Counted from the first letter of the stretch, positions 38,872 through 58,079 are shown. The stretch is DNA of 64,000 nucleotides from Onchocerca volvulus (GCA_000499405.2 HG738137.1:20422603-20486602); one strand, 5' to 3'. Notes: generated from the sequence alone by a model not told the origin. Program-made: numbers and translations.

Positions 38872-41430
38872 TCATTCATTATCCGGCCCAAATAACGTCA
38901 TAATCGATTCAATATGTATCGGCACATCTCTCAAAAAACGATGACTGAGTGCTGCTTTTGTAGTGATCCGTTTTTCCGGTGGATAGAGTAGCATTTGCTG
39001 CAATTATCAGTCTTCATAAAATCATACAATGAAATAAGATGGAAATAATAGAGATTAGAAGGAAAAACAACCTAAACCAAAAAGAATTTTTGGGATTTGT
39101 ATCGGAGGTGTTAAAAAAATCCCAAGCAAATTTCTGGAAAGGTATTTTGCTGAAATGCACAATTAATAATCGAAGTCGTTTTCATTCGCCTAGTAAAGGA
39201 GTAATTTCTTTCAAAACACCCACAAGCAAATATCACTGTTCTTGCGCCTTTTAATTGCGCTTTGATGGCTCATGTATTCAATGCAGCTTTCAAGATCTGC
39301 ATTAAATTACATTAATCTTTATCAAATTACATCTCCAACAATTGATTTAAATGAAAAATATGTCAGTTACACTAATTTATTTACCGCGAGTAAATCTAGG
39401 CCATCACTATCTAAACCTGGTACGTGTTCTGCTAGAACGCATTCTGTCCATTTCGGGAAACTATCTTTGTAATCAATGCAGTTTAATAGATCAGGCCAAA
39501 TCTAAAATATTTCATCTTTAGGGTATGCATTTATGATTTTTCATATCATGATGTGAACTGGAAAACAAATCAATCTTTGTCTTCTACGAAAGAGGAAGCA
39601 ATGGAGGACATAAAAGAATACACATGTAAATAGACGTATCCAACTCACTTCCACAGTAGGAGTTCCTAGAATTTTAAATATTTTAAGTAGCTGACTAATT
39701 TCAGTGTCTGCATGAAATAGTGGTACAGAGATGACGAGCTCAGCAAATATACAAGCCAAGCTCCATATATCGACTGCTGTCGAATAGTATCTTGAACGGA
39801 GTAGAATTTCCGGTGCACGATACCACAAGGTTACTATCTGCAGAAAATTACACATCCCAATTAATTTTCAAATTAGTAATACACAATAAAAAATATATAT
39901 AGATAAAAATAAGGATATTTTCAGGAAGTGAATTTTCGAAATCCTCCACATATCCTCTTAGATTATATCCAAATGTTTGCAACTACAGATTAAAACATTA
40001 CATATACCACTAAATCTTAAAAGCATTTGCTTTCATCTCACAAACTTCCTCCTGAATTAAAGTGTTCCATGGATTTATAAGCTATCAAGAAGCTATCTAA
40101 ATCAGATTTTAGATTACATTAGAACACTTCAAAGACTTGTATTTGAATAAATAATTGAGAAATAAAGTTTATCAATATATGAGTGAGTCTACCTCATGCG
40201 TATAATATCTTGAAGGTATTGTGAAAGAACGTGCAAGACCAAAATCAGCAATTTTTACAGTACCATTTGCAGCAACAAGAATGTTTTGCGGTTTCAAATC
40301 TCGATGCAACACACGATGTGTATGGCAAAGAGTAAGAGCCCGCAGTAGTTGCCACAAGAAACTCTAAATTTTCGTAGTAATACTAATATGGAATTCAAAC
40401 TTTGCAGTTATAAGTCGTTTTCAAATATTTGAAATTCTCAAATAAAGTTTTCTGAATTTCAAGTTTCCAAATAAAAGCTGTTTCTGATTAAATTTTATTG
40501 AAATGAAGCATTTTCAGCAAAGAATCACTCGTATTAAATTACTTTGATGTAAGGCATTGGTAAAATTCTCGGTCGAAGTTTTTCGATAAGCATTTTTAAA
40601 TCGTAATCAACATGTTCGAAGACCAAATATATTTTCCTGCATCCTGCAAAACAATATTGTATATGGGCTATAACTTTATTCTAATGAATAAATCACTAAA
40701 ATCCCAGGAAAAAAATATTCCCATATACATGTGAATCTTTGGATAAATTATTAAGGGTTCAGTATAGTCTACCATTCCCCCATCAGATACGGTAACATTT
40801 TCAGATTTGTTTGACATTTTAAAATGATATCTTTTTATACTTCAATTCTATATAACTGCAGCCATATATTCGCTAACATCAGGGTTCGCACGAAAATAAT
40901 TCCACAAAAGCTAGTCGAGAAGAATTATGCTGCTCTTGATTCAAATATCTTCATGTTAACAATTATTAATTTACTAACCATCACTTGGAATAACACTGTG
41001 AATTTTAACTATATTTGGGTGAGTGAGTTCTTTCAAAATTGATACTTCTCGAAGACAAGTTCCAGGTACACCTTCTCGACTGAAAAAGAAATATCGATAT
41101 TCTGATGCAGTAATAAAAGTCAGTAATAGCTCAATAAGTGGGACAAATAACTGTAAAATAAATAAAGCAAATGGGACATCGAATTGCTTGCATAATTATG
41201 TCATATTGGGCTATAGAGTAAATTAAGCGATAATTAAATTGAATCAAGCCATACCTGTCCAGTCTAATTATCTTCACCGCAAAATATGTCTGCCGTTTAA
41301 TATCATATGCCTTGTAAACAGTACCATATGTTCCTCCGCCTATTAGCTGACAGTTTGTAAATTTGTATGGTCCAATATTAAACGATGACGGTTCTTTATG
41401 AAGCTCATTTCTATCTACTGTCCGTGCCAT
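38872..41430 (-). CDS. Cyclin-dependent kinase of the CDK1/2 type, with a PGTCLRE helix
   Basis: Cyclin-activated Ser/Thr kinase. Seven exons sum to 981 bases (326 residues) with every phase consistent: 41255-41430, 40979-41079, 40543-40643, 40193-40363, 39649-39837, 39385-39501, 38872-38997. It has a 20-residue N-terminal extension, the P-loop [12 protein letters not shown] (the usual GEG is GGG), and lysine in AVKIIRLD. The cyclin-binding helix is [17 protein letters not shown], where CDK1/2 have PSTAIRE. Further motifs are [20 protein letters not shown]-loop RYYTHE, then [24 protein letters not shown], and a C-lobe ending [24 protein letters not shown] and STAVDIWSL favour CDK1/2 over CDK4/5. 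I infer a divergent CDK2-like gene, but a tree is needed to choose between CDK1 and CDK2. It is head to head with MCM7. Confidence 0.92.
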
Positions 41431-44016
41431 CTTCGAAATTGCACAAAAAAGAGACAAAAATCTAATTGAATAATTATAAGTTCTTTGATTTAATTTTAAA
41501 ATACCAAAATTTTGAATCAACTAATTAATAAGTGAACGATTCAATCTAATTGTTGATGCGATCAACGTCTCAGACATATCTGATATATTGCAGTATCAAG
41601 GATCTGCAGGAATTGTTTGAAAACTATTATGCTCTACTGTTCTATCTATGACCTTATAGGACAAAAAAGGAGAGTCATAAATTAGAGGTATCAAATAGGA
41701 GATAAAATAAGGATGGCTAAAATTCTAAGAGGATAAGTTTTTTAAACCAAAATTCTGGATAAATCTTGCCTATAATATCATCTAGAATTAAGAAGCGAAT
41801 TCATCCGAAATAGCGAAATGAACAAATGAGAAAAGCAAAATATTTTCAAGAAAACAAACGATAGCTTCAATCAATAAATAAAGAATCTGTAATAGTTTGT
41901 AGTATTTATAATAGACATCATGTCATTCAACTTCGAAATCGATGTAACGAAGAAAAGAAAAAGGATGAAAAAATGAGAAAGGATGATAAAAGAATTGAGG
42001 AATGAATGAATTCAAATTATCAGTGATAATAATCAAATAAGCAAGTTCCATTCTGTCAATTTAAGAAATGAAGTTGATAAGAAAAATCAGTCGATCGTAC
42101 TGAAAAGACCAGATATTTCAGTTATATGTTTATGAACACGTCCACTGATTAACTTCATCCATGTTAATACATCTATATAATCTATCCTATCTTGCGATTT
42201 CCTTTTAGAAAGAGTAAGAGAAAATTGAAGGAAAGGGAAATTACAGATAAACTTCAAATATTTTATCATCTAATCTCCAACATTACTGTTATGACTGGAT
42301 TACACCACTTGCGAGCATTTATCGAAACAACCAACTTGAGAATAAGTACTGAAAGTTTGCGCTGAAGTAATTCCTTTCATTGTTAGCTGTTTGAATTATA
42401 TGTCATGGCATAGTCGGGAATCATGAATGATCGCGAATTCTGACCTATTGATGGATGAGATGAGATACAAATAGGCAGTCATAGCTAAATACATATCATA
42501 GCTAAATACAAATGATAAATACATCATTTTATATAAGGGACTTAAGTACTCGTGAAACAAGTTCCTGAAACTGATAATTTATCATTTACATCGCGATTTA
42601 ACTATTGAAATCGCGATGTAAATGATAAGTTCAATACAATGCTGAAAAAAATTATATTACGCCACGTGACGTGATGTGACGTTTATCAACAATTCATTGA
42701 AAATCTCATAACATTTCTATTTCATCTGTTCTTTTTAATGAAACATTCGGTCAAAGGACAAGGATGAAGAATAGTTGGATTTGGAAAAACAGCAAGTTGA
42801 TAACTATGTTTCAGACTAGATAAGATAATATTCACTAAATAAGTCGAGAGCTCATTGATCACAGATAAAACATTGAGTGAACAGGACCTTTTGATTCATA
42901 ATCATAGAGCATTCAACAGTTAAATCACGATGTAAATGATAAGTTATCAGTTTCAGACTCTCATTTCACGAGTGTTTAAGCCTCTTATGTAAAATGGTAT
43001 ATTTGATTTGAACTGTTCATACGTATCTCATTTCATCCATCAATAGATCATAATTTTCGATTGTTCATGCTTCTCGACCATATCATGACATAAAATTCGA
43101 ACAGCTAACAATGGAAGGAAATCTATATTCAAACATTTTGTGTGACAGTTGAATGCAACAGAAACAAATTACTTCTCCGAGACATCGCGGGACAATATCT
43201 CAGATCTTATCTCATTTCTCCACGTACAGGCTCCTTTCTCATCTGACCCTTGCTAATCAACCAGCCGTTTGGTATTTGAAATTATTTAGGTGATATAAAG
43301 CTTTAACAGTCATCCATGTTCTTGAAGTTACGTGGATGCGGGAAGAGATAGATTTAAGCATTTGAATTTAAATGCGATACTCTTCCCCAAGGTGAAGTGC
43401 AGGAATGCGGGGTTTTGTATGGGGCAATTTAATAAAAGATGGGGTCGTTCTCCCGGATAGTCCTAATGGTACTTACTGACCTTGTTAGGATGCCCGAAGT
43501 TGTCGCAGTAGATTGCCGTAAATTGATTTACTGTTTTAATTCTTCCAAATTTGAAGGATCACAGATATTTTAATTTATTATTGATTTTCTTTCGATGACA
43601 TAAGCTTATATTTTGATATTTCTAAATAATAAATGACACAGTCTTGAATCATCATTGATTATTACATTGATGAGTTTTTAAAAATAAAGTTTTAAAACAT
43701 ACTTTTTCTGAATAGAATATATTGTGTAATAGGCAGCAATAATGAGTGTTGATGGAGTAAGAAATAATAGATTCTTCTCAGAATGACTATTTTCTGAGTT
43801 TTAATCTTTATACTATTTTAGTGATAAGAAAAAATCTTTCATGTAACATTATCTGCTCTTAAATTAATTCTCCTTTTTTTCGGGAAATACGACTGCAGTT
43901 CATGAAAAACTTCAGTCATTTCCTTCATATCATTATTTTTGATATGGATATCCCTATCCTTCTCGCTTTTCCTCCTTCTCATTATTTTCTGTACGGTTCA
44001 CATGGTGACAGATATT
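41431..44016. other. Shared upstream region of the CDK and MCM7 genes
   Basis: About 2.6 kb between two divergent S-phase genes, so it should carry both promoters. The centre is taken up by a fold-back element. The stretch from 43180 to 43520 is richer in G+C than its surroundings. I did not find an unambiguous paired E2F site. No coding exon is supported. Confidence 0.55.
42371..43122. mobile_element. Fold-back (MITE-like) element, long inverted repeat
   Basis: Left arm about 42371-42603 and right arm about 42918-43122 are reverse complements with scattered mismatches and one insertion in the left arm. That insertion, 42480-42525, is a small ATAGCTAAATACA repeat. Matching blocks are CATTGTTAGCTG/CAGCTAACAATG, CTATTGATGGATGA/TCATCCATCAATAG and TACTCGTGAAA/TTTCACGAGTG. 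The core of about 290 bases has no ORF. At the inner edge of the left arm there is an extra perfect palindrome with 21-base arms at 42579-42599 and 42608-42628, loop 8. The structure is typical of non-autonomous fold-back DNA elements. Target-site duplication was not established. Confidence 0.75.
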
Positions 44017-44031
44017 TTAGAATCATCGGAA
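44004..44031 (+). promoter_or_regulatory. Likely trans-splice acceptor of MCM7
   Basis: GATATTTTAG (AG at 44019-44020) lies eleven bases upstream of the ATG at 44032, which starts MAYEITDYD. The longer open frame upstream (from 43939) encodes only a hydrophobic low-complexity leader that MCM7 proteins lack, so I take 44032 as the start. Spliced-leader addition is inferred. Confidence 0.5.
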
Positions 44032-50168
<6,137 letters not shown>

Positions 50169-51411
50169 AATGTTTGTCAATTCTATGATTTCGTTGAATT
50201 GCCAAACAATATTATGTCTTTCAGATTAGATCCTGGCAAATTTTATAATATTTTTTATAAGCTAACTTCTATGGTTTTCCCATAAAATTCGATTTTTTTT
50301 TTTTGATAACCAAGTATCGAAAATAATCTTTGAAGTTTTTCTTGGAGATGAAAAGGACGATTTTCTTTAATGATTTATCTATTGAAATTCCACTCCTGTT
50401 TTTATATGTAGACAAGAACTGCTTTTTTACGTATAAAGAAGAATTATTTATGCATTGAACTTTTTTCTATGCATTGTTTGGCAATGCTTATAAGTAATGT
50501 TACTCTGAGTTCAGCTACCGATCTGTATTGCTCTGAGTTCAACAAATTACTATATGCATTCTTAATGAACATAGACTAAAGCATTGTGCTGCCCGAAGAA
50601 AAGTTAAGAAAAACTCTAAGCATATAAATGCGTATTTGACTAAACATTCATTAGAATAAAAAAGAGTAATATTTTATATATGATCATTTATATCAAAACC
50701 TTTTTCATTATCATTCTTTGAGATTTCAATTTTTGGAAAATTTTTGATATTTTATTTTTTATTGTATTTTTTTCAAGATGAAAAGTGTGGATCGTTAATT
50801 GCAATCATGATCATAATTTTCTTTTTGAATTTTATCCGCATGTTCTTGTTACTAATGTATAAGAAAATTTCATCAAATTTTGTTCACAATCGATTCACCG
50901 ACATGAGCGTAAACGTTTTTTTGCGGGTATATCACTTTGGATTTGCGTTTCAATATGATATTCTGAGAAATGAATTTTACGCGGTTCCCCAGTTGGTTTA
51001 CGAAGAACCGAAACGAGATTGGTGACTTGTTTGGCTTCGCGTTGTTTAAACTGAGAAAGAATGTGGTGTTTTATTTCAAATTTTCTTTATTATTTACTCT
51101 TTTAGGATCATGAATTTTATCTCAAGCTACCATATTTCGTTTTTCAAATTATATACATATACCCGAAAATTAAAAGTTTGTCTGAGTAGGTTTTTTCAGT
51201 CATGTCAAGTAAATTTAAAAGAAAAAAAAACTGTTTAGGCAAAATGATGCATTTAATAAATTTAATATCTGCTGAATAACTTCAATGAATCCAAAAAAAT
51301 TTGAGCAGTCTTTAATTGCTGCTATTTCCCATAGTAGTCTTCACTAAGTTCGGAATTCGAGAATTCGAGTTGCACATGCAGTAAATTCGAAGAAATGATG
51401 TGTTTTACACT
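50169..51411. other. Convergent intergenic region, with an ORF conflict near its right end
   Basis: MCM7 and the PDZ gene end facing each other. Most of the 1.2 kb is AT-rich 3' flank. At about 50870-51053 the sequence is richer in G+C, and three frames stay open. On the plus strand the frame ends YEEPKRDW with stop near 51025. On the minus strand FKQREAKQVTNLVSVLRKPT follows a TTTCTCAG acceptor, and a second minus frame reads NNAKPNKSPISF. I cannot tell which, if any, is coding. Confidence 0.4.
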
Positions 51412-54400
51412 TTAATGATAAAGAATTACATGTTTCTCGACGATTTCCTGAACATCTGGTGGCATTTGTTCGAGATTTATAGGACGGGTCATTCTTCGTT
51501 TCCACTCGTCCACTTCACGCTTGATTTCTTGGTTACTGTCCAAGGTAACTGGGCGTTCAATTACAGCCTAAAAAGACGTAAAATGTGTTGCTGTTCAATT
51601 TTAGAGCCCATTGCTTATCTATGATAGATTTTTTAATCATTTAAAAAGATCTTTCAAATATTTTTATTCAGAATGAAGTGGAGTGTGACGGACAAACAGG
51701 TGAACTGTGATGCCAAACCAACTTGGTAAAACAATTGGGTTCAACTATTTCATTACCTGGAAATTTGCGCCACATTCACGTATCATTTTCTTTGCTACAG
51801 TGACATCCGATACCGGATTACCATTAATGGCTATAATATGGTCGCAAATTTTAAAATAATCTCCAGCTACAGTATTTTCGGTCACTTCAAGGACAATGAT
51901 CTTATGCGCGGTGACATTTGCTATCTAAAGGTTGTGCATTTGGTCTGTCATAAAAAATAAGTTATTTAATAAATGAAAATAACAAATAAGTTTAGCGGAA
52001 ATAGAACAGATTTTATTTTCAGAACAGAAATCATCTGATCTAGAAATACAGATTGATCTAGAAATTCAGATTTTATTCTTTCCTAGAATCATATAATCCT
52101 AATTCCAGTGTTTATATTGGAACAACTTTCTGCAATATCTTACAATAACTTTTGGATGCTATGAAATATGAAATTAGAACTGATCAATCCATCACTATTT
52201 TATCTTTTTATAATTCTTATATTTATAAACTTTGGTTAAGACTTCATAGCGCATTGTTTTTTTCACTTTAATACAGTCAGCTGTTTGAATCCAATTAGAA
52301 AGACTTACGTTTAGTCCAAATGGACGACCTGCACTAGAATCGTAGCGAACATTCACAATTATATAATCGAATCCAGCACGTCTTTTGATTATTTTTTCAA
52401 TATTTGGTGGTAACAGTCGTTTCTCCAATTCCAGTTCACGCTCTGCACTGCGTTCAACGATAATCTTAAGAAAAAATATGCATTAGAAGTTCATATTTTC
52501 TAATTTTTCTATATATATTTTATATGTTAATCCGATAAATTATTGCACTTTTAATCGATTTCTTAGAAATTATGTTCTCTGGTCGTTTGTTATATGAAAA
52601 AAGATAATATTAAATCAGATTGAAATAGGTAATGAATTGAAATATATAAAAGGTATCTCGCTGTTGTAATGGAATTTTCAGTAATTAAAAGATAACGACG
52701 AACAAAACTTCAGATCTTCAAAATATCACGATGAGAATTATTCACTTGGAAATACCACCGTCCACCCTGATCTGTGATGTATTTAAGAAGTACACTGAAG
52801 TACATCGACTTCTTTATCACAAAATGAATCGTCTATGTCTGATCAAATGAGTAAGAATCTGAATCCAAAATTAATATTGAAACTAAAGCATTACATTTAC
52901 TCGTCCTTCAGCAGTAGCACTTTCGAATAGTTTGAAAAATTGATTGCGATCCTTAATTGGAATGCCATTCAATTCCTTGATTACATCACCAAGTTCGAAT
53001 TTACCTTGAGCATGCGACTTATCCATAATACTTGAAATCATCAAATTCTCATCCGGACGTACACCTAATGCTTCACATGATGCCATCTGTATCGAAATGC
53101 ATTTATTAAGAGAACTAAACTCGTAGCATTATCTTTGCTAATGCTGATTATATTATCATCTCTGTGACAAATGTGCTTGCAATTGTAAGGATTTTAAACT
53201 TTCATCAACTTATTCGTAAACTTTGTATCACAAATGGTGTTGTTATGCTTCGATGTCAGTTTAAGAAAATGACAGTAAAACTGACTGAAAGTGAAATAAG
53301 AACTCTATAAATGACATTGGTAACTGATGACGATGTACCAGCTATCTCTCTATTATCTTCTTGTTTAACAACATCTCTCATAACGTTTATTTCCAAGTCT
53401 TCATTCATTCGCCGTAGCAGGTCGTACAATTGCTCATCCTCTTTTAATTTCACTCCATTCATGTCGATTAATTTATCTTTTAGCTACAAAAAGGAAAAAA
53501 GATTCTTTCCTTTCGTGGAAAATTTCATTTTCATTTGAAAATTTTATTTATAATTCACTAAATGTCGGCTGAAAAGCATTTACTCAAATGAAGGTAAAAT
53601 ATAAAATAGTTTGGATTTTAAATGAATTTTTCAATTATTTGTTTTTCATTAGTTATTTCGTTTCCAAACAGAAAACTCATTGAGAATCAAAGATTGAGAA
53701 ACTTGTATTTCAAAAATTATGAATCCCTGATATCTTTGATTTCCAGAGATTTTTTGGCACATTTATCACTTTACCTCAAATTTTGTTTCCGCAATTGAAC
53801 CGTCTTGTATTTTGATTACCGTCAAATCCTTTACTGTTATACCTAAAATGTCTCCGCTTTCGTAAGGGATATGTAGATTCACAATCTGAAAATAACGATT
53901 CATTCCTTCGCATAATTTTGGATAACTTCCCAAATTTTTGGTGATTTGCCAAAGTTAATTTATGGGCAATTCAACAGAAATCGGCAGATATTTTTTCTTC
54001 CTTTCGTCTTTTTTATGATCTTTCACAAAACATTTTTCGGAAAGAAGCATTTCTATATCTTCATTATTTACTATTATCGTCTTTCATTATTACTTGGTTT
54101 ATGTTTAAATATGTTGAGTTCAGACAAGAAGTTGTTTGTTTAATTGATTAAGAGGTTAAATTTCGACAAGCTTCTTTTTTCAACATTTTTTGACTCTTCG
54201 GAGTAGATTACCTTCTTTTCAAATTCGACTTTTTTTCTACTAATTTTTAAACCGCGAGAAATGTAGAGAACAATTTTCTCCTGTCCTTTAATATGATTTT
54301 CAAAATCCTCCAGTGATTGTATCGGTTCACCATTTATACGTTTAATATGATCTTTTTCCTTAACACCAGCTTCAGCTGCTATCCCACTTACCTTTTCCAC

Positions 54401-55568
54401 GAATACCTGAGAAATATGATTTCAAGGAATTGGATTCAATATACAAGTTTAAAAGCGAAATCTGAAGTAATTTTATTAGTTTCTGAAGAAAAATCGCAGT
54501 GCTGATTGCTACAATTGTTATAAGCATCATTTTCAAGTGGTTATGAAAAGCCATGAGTCTATCTTAAATTTAATATTTTCAGTTGCACAAATTTGAACAA
54601 TATCACTAATGATTAGAATACTACATACATAATTTTCTTCAAAAAAAATTTGAGCTTTCAACTTCAGATTTTCTCAACGAATTTCTTCAAAAAATATACA
54701 TAATCCTGGTCAACAGTTGGAATTATTCCAAAAGATTCATTGTCATTGCTTTTTTTCAGTTCGATCACATAACGGTCAATTTTACTGTCTGTTTCTACTT
54801 CACCCGTTTGACGGTTTATCGTGAGAATTAATTTTGTATGTGTTTGCGCTGCTTGCATTAAGAGCTGAAATTTGTTGCGTTAGATTGATTTTAAATATAA
54901 AATTTCAGCCAAAAACATAAAGTTGGAGAGGGGCCAATTGAAATCCAACTTTTTTTCAACAAATCCTCATCAGTAAAGAATGAGTTTTTAAATGAAGAGA
55001 ATTAAGCAGGCAGTTGAAATTTATAGCAGAATTACATAACAGGCCTGAATCAAATCTTCATTTGTATCAAACTGCTTATCGTTAACAGCAATGATAATAT
55101 CACCCACTCGTACAGATGGCTTACAACCATGCAAAACCAAACCTTTCTCAGTGATTGCTTTACCATTATTTAATGTTACAATATCTTCCCTATAATTTCA
55201 AAACAGAGAAGTGTTTGATTTCACTTGAATTAATGCTTTAAATTATGTAACTGCAGAGTTGACTGAACATATTTGGGTGGGTAACGTTCCATGGATAATT
55301 TTAGATACGATACTTTTGACAATCATTGTTAATAACCAATCGTTTTTTAACTAAGTATCAACGATGCGATTTGGTGAAAAAATTCAATTCTTCTAATTTT
55401 AATTTATCTTGTTTTAATTTTATTTCGCTTTTTCCATCACTAACTCATTACTCATTTACAAATCAATCTGTCCTAAAATACTCAATTACAATGCCTTCCA
55501 CTGACATACCTCGTCAAAAAATCAGTTTCAATAACCATTTGTTCGAGCTCAGATAAAGAAGATGACAT
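51412..55568 (-). CDS. Multi-PDZ-domain protein
   Basis: Likely a cytoplasmic scaffold that binds C-terminal peptides of partner proteins. About ten exons on the minus strand, from ATG at 55568 (MSSSLSELEQMVIETDF) to stop at 51412-51414 (ending EIVEKHVILYH). Nearly the whole chain is a series of PDZ-like repeats. The first has VLHGCKPSVRVGDIIVAVND (near 55130-55060). The second runs from YVIELKKSNDNESFGIIP (54770) to AGVKEKDHIKRINGEPI (54370-54310). The third is divergent (GDILGITVKDLTVIKI at 53860, KLIDMNGVKLKED at 53475). The fourth has GKFELGDVIKELNGIPI (53010-52960). The fifth has FGLNIANV and DHIIAINGNPVSDVTV (51865-51805). The carboxylate-binding GLGF loops are irregular. The exon 2 to exon 3 join seems to need a GC donor (CAG/GCCTGT) near 55046. 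No other domain is seen. Proteins of this all-PDZ layout are known in nematodes, but I cannot name the orthologue. Confidence 0.8.
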
Positions 55569-56404
55569 GTTTCCTTGAATCTTCGACAGTGAAAGGATGA
55601 TTGATACGTTGCTTTCACCAAACTGTGGAGAAAACAAACTATGCAATGAGTGCATTTGTTCAAATTTAATCATTTTATACGCCATTCTGGAAGTTGTTAG
55701 TTCAAATTTCAAATCTTGCACAATATGCAAATTTATTCATGAATATCACTTTTTCACACAGCATCTTCTTTATTTTTTTATTTTTCAGTTGTGGAGGGAA
55801 AAACTTTCGTCGAAAAGAACTGTTATGAAGCGAATATCTTTCTGTTATGAAATTAATAAAAGCGAAAGAAACTCATTCTAAGATTTTAAGTAAATACATA
55901 AATATAGTTAGAGCTTGGAGATAACAATTAATAGTAACCAATAGCTGTATTTTTACCATCTTAATCGTTCTTAATCTCTTTTTGATAAGATAACTTCAGA
56001 TAACTCCCCACATCCAATCCATTAAGGCATCATAATGCGTAATTATTAAAACCGTAAACAATAAACGGAATGCAGGAGAATAAACCAAGCATTTAAAGGA
56101 AAAATTAATTTAATTTTAGTCAAGCGAATTATTGTGCTTGAGTAATCCTAGCTCGAATTTTGATAAAAAATAAGATAGAAAGCAGTTAACTGAAAAAAAA
56201 AAGCAAAAAATAAATTCTCATAAGCTTGAAAAGATTATTTTAATATTGTTAAAATCATTCAGTTCAACATTATAGGATTATATATACTAAACCGTCTTGA
56301 GATTTGTGTATCATGGTTATTGTGGCATACTATGTAAGATGGCGTGCATTTGACGATAGGCCTGTAAATTCATAGTTCATTTGACATTTAAAAGTTGGAT
56401 AAAT
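55569..56404. other. Upstream region of the PDZ gene
   Basis: About 0.8 kb of AT-rich sequence. It must contain the PDZ-gene promoter or outron. A 94-codon plus-strand ORF at 55597-55881 is antisense to the extended 5' frame and is not supported as a gene. Confidence 0.45.
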
Positions 56405-56777
56405 TTGATATTAATATTTGTGATTCCCAAATTCCGAACATCTTGCTTAACTGCTTATGAAAAGACCTTTTTTAAATTTTGGTTTCATATGCACGTTTCC
56501 ATTTCCCTGCAATTCTAGCTGGGATATGTAAAGAATTATTCTGAAAGCAACAAATCAGGAAGGCGGACCGGAAAACTGGGAAGTCATTAAACTTGATATT
56601 AATATTTGTGATTCCCAAATTCCGAACATCTTGCTTAACTGCTTATGAAAAGACCTTTTTTAAATTTTGGTTTCATATGCATGTTTCCATTTCCCTGCAA
56701 TTCTAGCTGGGATATGTAAAGAATTATTCTAAAAGCAACAAATCAGGAAGGCGGATCGGAAAACTGGGAAGTCATTA
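56405..56777. repeat. Direct tandem duplication, period 188 bp
   Basis: Copy 1 at 56405-56589 and copy 2 at 56593-56777 start with TTGATATTAATATTTGTG and end with GGGAAGTCATTA. By eye they differ at only three positions in 185 bases (GCACG/GCATG, CTGAAA/CTAAAA, GGACC/GGATC). Such similarity in noncoding sequence suggests recent duplication, or an assembly artefact. Confidence 0.92.
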
Positions 56778-58079
56778 TATGTAAATATTCAACCAATTGT
56801 ACCTGGATTTAACAAAGTTTGAAAGACAATGTGTCTATTCAGATGATTACTTCCTGCGCAACTGTACAAAAGATAACCAGTACCGATTATCGAGCATTGT
56901 AATAATCACTGTCATAAATGGATCTAATCATATTCATTTAATCTGAGAAATTGACCAAACTTTGTTAACAATTTTATCAACCAAGATAGAATTGTATGAG
57001 ACAAATTAATTCGCAGATGAATCTGATATATGCAAATATATAGATTATTCAAGAGACAGTAGAAGATATATATGAAGTTTGTTTTACTTGCGTTAGAATA
57101 TAACTGATTATCAATAAAATCACCCTATATCATTTGATGAAACAAAGCAAAGACTTTCATCTAAAAATTCCGAAATTCGTTTATAATCGTCATGTCCAAC
57201 TTCATATTATCCAGTCTAAATTGTTCAGTGTTAAATAATAGCCAAACATGAAAGAAATGTGCTGCAAATTTAAGAAATAAATTAATAACGCAAACATTTA
57301 ATATCAAATGTAGAGAAATATAATATTAAATAAAAACTTAAAAAAAAGAACGCAGAAAATAAGAACAGTGTACATTTTAAAAAAGTAGAGAAAAAAAAAG
57401 AATCAAAACAAATGATCTCTAACAGAATATTAAAATTTTAAATAAGTTAGGAATGCTTATTTGTTGGATCATTATAATAATTTCTAGTATTATTTTTAAT
57501 TTTCAATTTTTTTCAACTTTTAATTATCAATATTGCAGATATTTATGTCATCAATGTGTTGCCTATCTTCGATTATTCCCCATTTATCCAAATTTTGGAT
57601 TAAATTTCGGCTCACATTCTAATTTACGGCTTTTAGGTGTACCATATTTTTGTCAATTTTTTATTGCTGCAATACTTCTTCTTTCTTTTTCAATATCTTG
57701 CCAGCATTTTTCTATATTCTTTTACTTTTACAGTGACAGTCCATCATGTAGCAATGAAATTTATAGAAGTTAACAAATCAAAACCAGAAAGTTTAATAAC
57801 TTTGTATAATACACGGTTTTTTTTCCTTCCATTGAAAATTAATTACGATTTTTAAAACTAGTGATAATCAAAATTTATACAACTACATAATTGTCAGCGA
57901 CAGCCGAAAGATGCAATTAGTTGCATATAGATAGAATGTAAAGTCTAAAGGTCAAATAGCGGGAAAATGTTGACGAAGTCAAAGATGCAATCATAATAAA
58001 CAAGAAATGTTAAATGACAAACAGCGTAACTGCAATTATTGTGAACAAGGAATACTAAAGGTCTCAGAGGATGACAAAT
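56778..58079. other. AT-rich stretch without supported genes
   Basis: Contains A-rich tracts near 57335-57400. A 106-codon plus-strand ORF at 57453-57773 is rich in F, I, S and Y, as expected from AT-rich DNA. It has a possible hydrophobic segment (FCQFFIAAILLLSFSISCQ) but no homology I recognise. I do not call it. Confidence 0.4.

Noticed and set aside
43939..44031. N-terminal extension of MCM7 exon 1 (signal-like hydrophobic leader)
   Set aside because: A splice acceptor at 44020 separates it from the true start at 44032, and MCM7 proteins have no such leader.
57453..57773. 106-codon plus-strand ORF with hydrophobic stretches
   Set aside because: F/I/S/Y-rich as expected of AT-rich DNA; no splice partners, homology or conservation evidence.
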